Part shown: positions 56,701-64,000 of the stretch, one piece after another | Layout: the number at the start of each line of letters is the position of its first letter | Position numbering within the stretch: the first letter of the stretch is position 1 | NCBI GenBank assembly: GCA_023374025.1 | Contig: SIJG01000040.1 | Location: 543,201 to 607,200, forward strand | Length of the DNA stretch: 64,000 nt | Direction of reading: 5' to 3' | Source: Heterodera schachtii | Lineage: Eukaryota; Nematoda; Chromadorea; Rhabditida; Heteroderidae | The notes under the pieces: generated by a model | The model's database searches: none | The model's input: the letters and a program-made list of their open reading frames with translations, nothing else | Told to the model about the DNA's origin: nothing | Translations under genes and position numbers: made by a program

Positions 56701-59140
56701 TCGTCCATAAATAATTTGTAATTGATCAGGGGCTCACCAAATTTTGCAGAGAAACTGCTGAGAACCCTAAAAATGTTTACAAATTTTATTAGAATTTTTT
56801 GCCTGGAGGAACACAGTTCTTCACACTTACCACACCAGAATTCTTTTAAAAAAATCGATTTTACATGTGTCTATTTGGGGTACTCAAACATTTATGGGGA
56901 GCAAAAATGCAATGCAGAATTAACGTACATGGTATAGGGAAGCTATTCCCGAAGGATGCGAACTCCCCATAAATCTGGGCGCACCGGTTCAGGGGGACTG
57001 CCCCGAAAACCAAAAAGTTGATTTTTTCAAGTGTCCATTTGGGGTACTCAAACAATTTAAGCGCTTCCAATTCCTTCTACAATCGACTTTATACAACCCA
57101 TTATAAGCGCTAAAATTATCAGAGTGCCGAAAATCGGGTTCAGGGGGACTGCCCCGAAAAACCAAAAAAAAAAAAAATTATTTCGAAAAAAATTATTTAA
57201 AGGAATGAAAAGCTAATGTGATAAAATTGGTTAATTCTCGTCCTTTCAGTATCCCTGCAAAGTTTGGTGCGCTTCCGATCAGTTTCAGAAAAAAAGTTAA
57301 GCCTAAATTTTTTGGCATATTTAAAAGGCAATTAAAAATTTTTTAAAATTTTATTCACTTCCCTTATTGATAGAAAAAGTATCAGAGAGCCTTATTTAGC
57401 ATGTAAATAAAATTTGGTGCGTTTCAGAGCTCTTTCTGAGAAAATATTTATGAATTAATTTTTTCATTGTCCACGAATAATTTATAATTGATCAGAGGCT
57501 CACCAAATTTTGCAGAGATACGTATCGGAACACTACAAAAGCTTACAAATTTTCCTAGATTTTTTAAACCCAGTGAATAATTTTTGCAGACACCCACCAC
57601 TTATGCACTTAAAAAAATTCTAAAAATTTGATCGTCCATAAATAATTTGTAATTGATCAGGGGCTCACCAAATTTTGCAGAGAAACTGCTGAGAACCCTA
57701 AAAATGTTTACAAATTTTATTAGAATTTTTTGGCTGGAGGAACACAGTTCTTCACACTTACCACACCAGAATTATTTTCAAAAAATCGATTTTACAAGTG
57801 TCCATTTGGGGTACTCAAACATTTATTGGGAGCAAAAATCCAACGCAGAATTAAAGTACATGGTATAGGGAAGCTATTCCCGAAGGATTCGAACTCCCCA
57901 TAAATCTGGGCGCACCGGTTCAGGGGGACTGCCCCGAAAACCAAAAAGTCGATTTTTTCAAGTGTCCATTTGGGGTACTCAAACAATTTAAGCGCTTCCA
58001 ATTCCTTCTACAATCGACTTTATACAACCCATTATAAGCGCTAAAATTATCAGAGTGCCGAAAATCGGGTTCAGGGGGACTGCCCCGAAAAAGCAAAAAA
58101 AAAAAAAAAAAATTATTTCGAAAAAAAAATTATTTAAAGGAATGAAAAGCTAATGTGATAAAATTGGTTAATTCTCGTCCTTTCAGTATCCCTGCAAAGT
58201 TTGGTGCGCTTCCGATCAGTTTCAGAAAAAAAAGTTAAGCCTAAACTTTTTCGTGTAATTAAAAAGGAATTAAAAATTTCTAAAAATTTTATTCACTTCC
58301 CTTTTTGATAGAAAAAGTATCAGAGAGCTTTATTTAACTTGTAAATAAAATTTGGTGCGTTTCAGAGCATTTTCTGAAAAAATATTTATGAATTAATTTT
58401 GCAAAAAATAAATAATTAATGAAAAACTCAGATTTTCGAAAAAAATTTTAAAAGCAATAAGCGTTTGCCTTTTTTCAGGATAAGTTAGTCCTTTACAGAG
58501 AAGTATGCCTGTAAAATTTGGTGCGATTATTTTGAATATAGAAGGCGCTAGATTCGATGTAATTTTCACGAAAAAGTTAAGCCTAAGCTTTTTGGCATAT
58601 TTAAAAAGCAATTAAAAATTTTTAAAAATTTTATTCACCTCCCTTTTTGATAGAAAAAGCATCAGAGTGCCTTATATAACATGTATATAAAATTTGGTGC
58701 GTTTCAGATCACTCTCTGAAAAAATATTTATGAATTAATTTTGCAAAAAATAAAAAATTTCTAAAAATTTGCTCGTCCATAAATAATTTGTAATTGATCA
58801 GGGGCTCACCAAATTTTGCAGAGAAACTGCTGAGAACCCTACAAATGTTTATAAATTTTCTTAGAATTTTTTGCCTGGAGGAACACAGTTCTTCACACTT
58901 ACCACACCAGAATTATTTTCAAAAAATCGATTTTTTCATGTATCCATTTGGGGTACTCAAACATTTATGGGGAGCAAAAATGCAACGCAGAATTAACGTA
59001 CATGGTATAGGGAAGCTATTCCAGAAGGATTTGGTCTCCCCATAAATCTGGGCGCATCGGTTCAAGGCGACTGCCATGGAACCCAATAAAATCGATTTTT
59101 TCAAGTGTCCATTTGGGGTACTCAAACAATTTAAGCGCGT
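47754..59140. repeat. Complex satellite array, right block
   Basis: Continues the units of the left block. Core anchors lie at about 47946, 49776, 50565, 51359, 52152, 53643, 54575, 56066, 56861, 57792 and a diverged one near 58930. Spacings are 1830, 789, 794, 793, 1491, 932, 1491, 795 and 931. Three unit classes recur, and the pair 932+1491 or 1491+932 alternates at the right, as in a higher-order repeat. The 931-bp class carries a ttgtccacgaataatttata and acgtatcggaacactac insert. The last units are more diverged, as expected at an array edge. Confidence 0.93.
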
Positions 59141-59146
59141 GCTCCG

Positions 59147-59200
59147 CAGGCGGTTGACTGATTGGCGGGGGCCCTTCGGGCCCCCGCAGTCAACCGCCTG
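59147..59200. other. Long GC-rich hairpin at the satellite edge
   Basis: CAGGCGGTTGACTG (59147-59160) and CAGTCAACCGCCTG (59187-59200) are perfect inverted copies. Inside them GCGGGGGCCC and GGGCCCCCGC form a second stem with a three-base loop. Only about four or five bases (attg, g) are unpaired between the stems. The structure is unique in the window and lies between the last satellite unit and dispersed repeat copy 2. Confidence 0.85.
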
Positions 59201-59218
59201 TGGCGCTCGTCAGACTTT

Positions 59219-59524
59219 TTCCTCCGCCCTCCGTCTCGCCCCACTACTTGCTCCGTCTTCGCATGCTCCCTTTTGCGAAGTTCAAAAACCTGAAGTATTT
59301 TACGTTTTTTTTTGGCTCACCTAAATTAATTTTTTAATCAAAGTCAGTTTCTGATATTTTTGAGGACCCATAACTTTTGCCATTTTCTTTTTTATACAAA
59401 AATTCCTTCGGATTCTTAATTAACAGACAATGAGGAATCGATTGATATATATTTTGTCGCAATTCCATGCGTTCAAAGGTTTGGACGGTTCAGTCCCAAA
59501 GCCATTTGGCCATTTCAGTCCCGG
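59219..59524. repeat. Dispersed repeat, copy 2
   Basis: Aligns with 25123-25425 in the same orientation over about 300 bp, with the same phrases at both ends (tcctccgccctccgtctcgc and catttcagtcccgg) and moderate divergence inside. The copies sit 34 kb apart. Copy 1 lacks the hairpin found just upstream of this copy. Confidence 0.75.
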
Positions 59525-60290
59525 TTTTTGCTTTTAACCAGTTTTCCATAGGAATTTTTTTTTAATAGAAATTTGAAAATTACAGCGTTTTTAAATGACG
59601 AATTTCAACAATTGAGAGAATCGCCGTAATTACGGATTTCCATAATTGCAAATCCAGTTACTTGCATTAACTCATCAAACGCACTTTAGGCGTTCAATCA
59701 GTGACTATCCCAAGTTTCTTAGGCCATAACTTTTGCCTTATTTGGTCAATGCCTACATTCTTTAATTACAATCAATCAACACACAGTTCAGCATAAAAAA
59801 CACAAAAATGATCGGTCATTTATCAATTGATCACTAATCATTCCGCTGATCACTCGGCCCGGCGGGAGTCGAGAACACTTTTTCGTCGCTTTGATCTGCT
59901 GGCAGAGACAGTGGCCTAAATTAAGTGCAATTTCAATTCAATGAAAATTCTTTTTGTAAAAATGGAGCCCGGAATTTTGAAAAAAACCTGGCCCAAGGTT
60001 TCAGAGATGGACCGGCAAGATAAGACAAGGACTGAAGTCCTGTTTTAACGCGACTCCTGGCCCAATTGGCCACAATTAAAAATGTGGGATTTTGGCCGAT
60101 TTTTTTTAACACCAGAAATTGACGATTTTTTGGTCAAGAAATTTTGAGATTTTTGATGAATTTCTTAATAAATGGTATAGTTTTTCAAAAATTTTCCCAG
60201 TTTTTATTAAAATTTTTCTATTTTTCGATTTCGGCGGGGCCTTTAGCCCCTTCAGAGTACGCTCTTTAAGTAAGACCATCTTTCTGCTGC
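59525..60290. other. Intergenic, no gene seen
   Basis: Downstream side of the minus-strand F-box-like gene. Several gatca-rich phrases and a ttttggtcaagaaattttga segment were noticed, but no exon is supported. Confidence 0.45.
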
Positions 60291-62493
60291 TCACCCAATG
60301 CTGTCTTCACCAAGACTAAAGAACACCCGGTTCAAATGGTCCAAATTTTTGTCGTAATCCCATTTAATTGCCGTCGCCGTCCCCCCACTAATTGGACATC
60401 GCTTCAGCAGCCAAAAAATGTGTTCTTCCCCAATCAGTGTCAGCTTCTCCTTGGTCCGGTTGTTCACCAATTCAAATGTTTCAATTGGCGTTGTTGGCAC
60501 ATACAAAATCAGTCGAATATTGTAACTGACAGAAGTGGTGGCACGGAGAAATGTCTAAAAATAAAAAGGAGAAGCGCAAATCATTTGCTGCCATTTAAGA
60601 AAACCTTAGAAAATTTTTTAATGTGAAAATTTTTTCTAGCTATTTTTCCTAAATTTCCTAAAAATCGCTGAAAAAAAAATTTACTAGTATTCTTGCTATT
60701 TTCTTATAGAAAAAAGTTCTATTTTTTTTTGAAAAATTTCTTTTGAGAATTTTTTTTAAAGGGGGATACCATCGGTAGTACTACCCAAATTTATGAGAAT
60801 GTGATCACACACCTCCTTGAAACTGTTGATCCAATCCAAGTTTCCTTTTTCGTCAAAATCTTCGCAATACAATTCCTTCGGTTGGCCACCATTCTTTCGC
60901 GGAGTGTGCAACCATTTGGCCAACACTTGGCCAGCAGTTGCATTCGGCCCATCATCAGCATTTTGATCAATGGCCAGAAGATCAAAACTGATTGAATCCA
61001 ATTGGTCAAGATCAGTGAGAATTGTCAGTGAAATTCGGCGACGCAAAATGTCCAAATTATGGCCATCAGTAAAGCACAAATGGCGAATGTGTGTCGCAAA
61101 AATTGGCCAGATTTCTTGGGCCAAAACATCCCAAATTGGCTGTTCATCTGCAGCGGACAACTCCAAATTGATGCCAATTCTGCCGAAGATTTGCTTGTTG
61201 GAACGGAGAAATGCAAGCACAGTATGGTCAATATATCTAAACAAGGAACAACATACAGAAAATGTTTTGGCACTTTTGCAGTTTAGGCCCACGAGAAAAA
61301 AAATTTTTACTCGAAAAAAACCAGAGGGGGGGGGCCTTTAGGTTTCAAAATTTTTTGTCATAAAAATTAGTGAAAATATTTCTTTGGGGTTTTCGGGATC
61401 GCGAAACACTGATCTCACTTCTATTTAACCCAATTTCGAATCCCTAGCCTAAATTTAACCAAAAAAGAAGCGAAATCCGAAAAACTCAAATTTTCGACTT
61501 TCGCTCTGAGTTCGGGTAAGAGATTTGTAAAAATAGATGTCAGATTCGTATTCAGGGACCCTGAAAAACCGAAGACTTGTTTTTACGATTTTATGACAAA
61601 AAATTGTCCACACCAAAAGGGTTCTCTCCACCCCTATGGTTTTTTCGGGAGGGGAGCGGAAGTTAAACTGGAAGCAGCGGAAACGTTTTAATGCACATTC
61701 AGAAAATGGTGAATTTACTCAATCAGAAGGTCCTTAAAGCGGATTTTGTTCGGCAATGGACGGTTCGGCAACGGAAATTCCATGCCATCAATCAGTTCAG
61801 ACTCTTCCTCATCCGGGTATGGTTCAATTAGTACAGACACTTCCGGTTTTGGTCCAATGTCGTTGTAACAAATTGTAATGTCATTCCAAAGCGTCAATTC
61901 CGTTTTGCCACAATCAAAATGTTTGTCCACCAACGCATCAAAACGGTAAGAAAGCAATGCCATTTGGAGACCAAGTTGAGGACGGTCAAAAAATGGGAGA
62001 ATGTTCAGCCAAACATCACTGCACACCCAACTGAAACATGGGGGAAAAACAGATTGGGTAAATAAATGATTAAATTTTGATGGCTCTTATTCAGTTTCTC
62101 GGAGTCGCTGTCGGAATCCGACACCCATTTCGATCTATTTCTAACCCAGAACTCGAACTCTAACAAAAAGTCAAAAATTTCATTTTTCATCAAAATTCAC
62201 ATTTTCTTGCAAAAAGCAAACGAAATGGCCGTTTGTTAGTCGTCTTTGGCTCACCTATTCAAAAGGTGTTGCCGTTTATTCGTTTTCCATTTGGGCAAAT
62301 GTGTAATTTGGTTGAAAAATGAAATTTTGACTTTTTGTTAGAGTTCGGTTGTCAGGGGTTAGAAATGGGTCAAAATAGATGTCGTATTCGTCATCAGTGA
62401 CCCCGGAAAGCGATATTGGTGTATTTTTTGCTTGGAGAAAAAAAATGCAAGGCCTAAACGGAAAAAGAGACAAATTCATTACCGTCGATTCAT
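60291..62493 (-). CDS. F-box-like protein of the expanded cyst-nematode family
   Basis: Exons (minus) are 62030-61719, 61236-60813 and 60554-60291, with introns of 482 and 258 bp and matching phases. A first mini-exon (62493-62483, encoding MNR) joins in phase by a 452 bp intron but is only a guess. This gives about 336 residues. The N-terminus WVCSDVWLNILPFF, followed by QLGLQMALLSYRFDALVDKHF, is the F-box-like start seen in many Globodera/Heterodera proteins. The middle has IDHTVLAFLRSNKQIF, WDVLAQEIWPIF and VLAKWLHTPRKNG. The end has VPTTPIETFELVNNRTKEKL and WLLKRCPI. In this family the C-terminal half is a conserved beta-rich domain of unknown role. F-box proteins recruit substrates to SCF ubiquitin ligases. 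No signal peptide. Confidence 0.8.
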
Positions 62494-63483
62494 TTTATGG
62501 TTCAATTAGCACACTTTTCCCTTTTTCCAATTGATTGATGTGTCGCAAAATGGCAAAAATCGGTTGTTAACTTAAAATAGAGACATTTTGGGAAAAATGA
62601 GAGAGCTCTGACAAAACATAAATATGTGTAATACATTCATTTTTCAGCAAAAACATTTTGAAACAAATTAGTAGGGATACGATTTTTAGGTGTTCGGTTC
62701 TAAAAAACCTAAAATAGGTGCTAAAAATTGGAAAATAGGATAGGTGCCAAAAAGTTTCAGATTTAGGGGGAGTAAAACAGGGCTCTCAAGTGTCCTGATT
62801 TTTCAGATTTGTCCTGAATTGGAGGGTACCTATCTGAAAAATCAAAAATGTCATGAATTTTCAGATTATCCTGAATTTTGGGGTCTCCGATAAAAGTATA
62901 AAATTTATAATTTTTCCTTTGAAGTTTGCTTTAACTTTGGCATTTTTTGATTAAATTAGTTAAAATTCAATATTTTGGCGTTTTGTCTCTATTTTTAAAA
63001 TCGCCAAATAGGCACCTAAAAAGACAGTTTTCTTATCTTATTGATGCGCTTAAAAAATTTGATGCGCTTTTGATCACTTTTCGAAAAATTATCGGGAATT
63101 AATTTTTTATAAAAAAAGGAAAATTTTGAAATTGGAAAATTGGAAAATTCAACCTATGGGATAGAAAGGATTTTATTTCCATTTAACCTAAGAAATATGG
63201 CAGCAAAATGTGCAGTTTATATAAAAGCTATTCCCGAACGATTTTTCTTTATTGAGTTAGATTATGGGTTCTAAATATGACATTCGCTATAAAATAAAAT
63301 TAATTTAATTTTCATTTTCGAATAATTATTCAAATAATATTTCATTATTTATTGAAAAATGATTTTTCTTTCATTTTCATGCAATTTTATGCTAAATGTC
63401 AAACATATTTCGACAAATATAATTTTCCGAATTTTTCTTTTTAATTGCTGCTTTTTTCCTTCTCCATACAACTTCAACATCGT
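62494..63483. other. Intergenic, no gene seen
   Basis: At about 62781 a CAGGGCTCTCAAG phrase resembles a hAT-type end followed by repeated tcctga and ttttcag phrases, but no right end was found. Phrases shared with 61490-61580, 62090-62180 and 62320-62400 (actctaacaaaaagtc, gaccc) suggest an old local repeat overlapping the introns of the F-box-like gene. Confidence 0.4.
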
Positions 63484-63791
63484 TCATTTGCTTCGGTAAT
63501 GTCCCGGGCGATCGCCGCCTTAAAATCAGAAATAAAATTATTTTATTTTAAATTATATTTTTTTGAAATTTAAAAATTTAAATTGTATATTGTTAATCTA
63601 AAAAAAGTTTTTCTTTCTTATGGAATTTTCATACAGAAATTCACGAAAATTTAAAACTTACGGCGTTCACGGACAACGGACGATGCCGCATTATGCTCAT
63701 CACTCACAGAGTTCTCATTAGTGCCGTGGGTGCCGGCCAAAATTGCCAAAGTGATCAGAAAAAGGGTGAAAAGGAAACGGATGCGGCACAT
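63484..63791 (-). CDS. 54-residue secreted peptide precursor
   Basis: Exons (minus) are 63791-63662 and 63518-63484, with a 143 bp intron (gtaagtt...ttttaag, phase 1). Residues 1-22 form a clear signal peptide (FLFTLFLITLAILAG, then THG). An acidic/polar propeptide of about 18 residues follows, then a basic site RERR, then the C-terminal GDRPGHYRSK. Signal peptide, short pro-region, dibasic site and small C-terminal peptide is the layout of a peptide hormone precursor. The end does not match known CLE, CEP, IDA or RGF motifs, although PGH recalls the end of CEP peptides. Whether RERR is cleaved is inference. Confidence 0.65.
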
Positions 63792-64000
63792 TTTTCGAGT
63801 AATGAACTGACGATTTTAATTATGGGCTTTAATTATTCAATGAATTTAAATCCAAATTTAATTGCCTTTTATAATGAAAATATTTCCATTTATTCTCTGC
63901 ACACACTGCTGATCTGCTGCTATGCGATCATATGTTTATTTGTTTTTCTTTCTTTTTGCTAATTAATTATTACCAATTTGATTTGTTTTTATTCTCTTTG

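Noticed and set aside
35390..57960. tRNA T-arm-like phrase ggattcgaactcc in each satellite unit
   Set aside because: The flanking bases do not form a T stem, and no D arm or A box lies at the right distance.
35301..58001. Conserved 69-residue (minus) and 71-residue (plus) open frames in nearly every satellite unit
   Set aside because: They overlap on opposite strands, lack signal peptides or introns, and are conserved only as much as the flanking noncoding satellite. Homogenisation of the array explains them.
35090..59140. CRISPR-like regular repeats
   Set aside because: Units are hundreds of bases long, spacers are themselves repeated, and the window is eukaryotic.
62781..62900. Another hAT MITE starting CAGGGCTCTCAAG
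   Set aside because: No inverted right end or target duplication was found downstream.

Overview
The window looks like a plant-parasitic (tylenchid) nematode genome, most likely a cyst nematode (Heterodera/Globodera-like). The evidence is a very AT-rich background, many 39-55 bp introns with GT-AG ends, an innexin (an animal-only family), several small genes that open with a signal peptide, and an F-box-like gene of the type greatly expanded in Globodera/Heterodera. The species call is inference. Most real genes here are split by short introns, so I rebuilt exon structures by checking splice sites and reading phase by eye. No transcript data were available.

Region 1-22.7 kb is gene-bearing. 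It holds a small basic/acidic protein (1678-1988) and a small tyrosine-rich secreted protein (6380-7156). A secreted A/S/Q-rich protein lies at 9095-10420 and a chromodomain protein at 11361-13835. A broken innexin is at 17024-17990 and another small secreted protein at 21044-21520. The most striking content is a family of secreted proteins carrying three tandem helix-turn-helix-like repeats. There are four copies (4443-5199 minus, 18810-19460 minus, 19898-20650 plus, 21925-22659 plus) and one decayed copy (2950-3388 minus). A shared upstream block of about 100 bp occurs at five places. Three hAT-type MITEs lie at 10508, 15281 and 16772.

Region 22.8-30.3 kb is mobile-element territory. Two related composite repeats contain tandem tRNA-like units (Pol III A and B boxes). 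There is a 740 bp assembly gap, and a broken Maverick/Polinton element with protease, capsid-like, small conserved, hypothetical and integrase remnants.

Region 30.4-34.5 kb holds a second secreted family: one gene with an internally duplicated domain and a frameshift, plus a decayed paralogue.

Region 35.1-59.1 kb is a complex satellite array of about 17 anchor units spaced at roughly 790, 930, 1490, 1830 and 2480 bp. It is interrupted by a recent BEL/Pao LTR retrotransposon (42491-47748) with an intact gag and nearly all of pol deleted, and by a 5S rRNA-derived insertion with a terminator-like hairpin. The array ends at a long GC-rich hairpin (59147-59200).

Region 59.2-64 kb returns to genes: the F-box-like protein (60291-62493 minus) and a 54-residue secreted peptide precursor (63484-63791 minus). 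Taken together, the secreted families read as a candidate effector neighbourhood embedded in repeats. That functional reading is inference.
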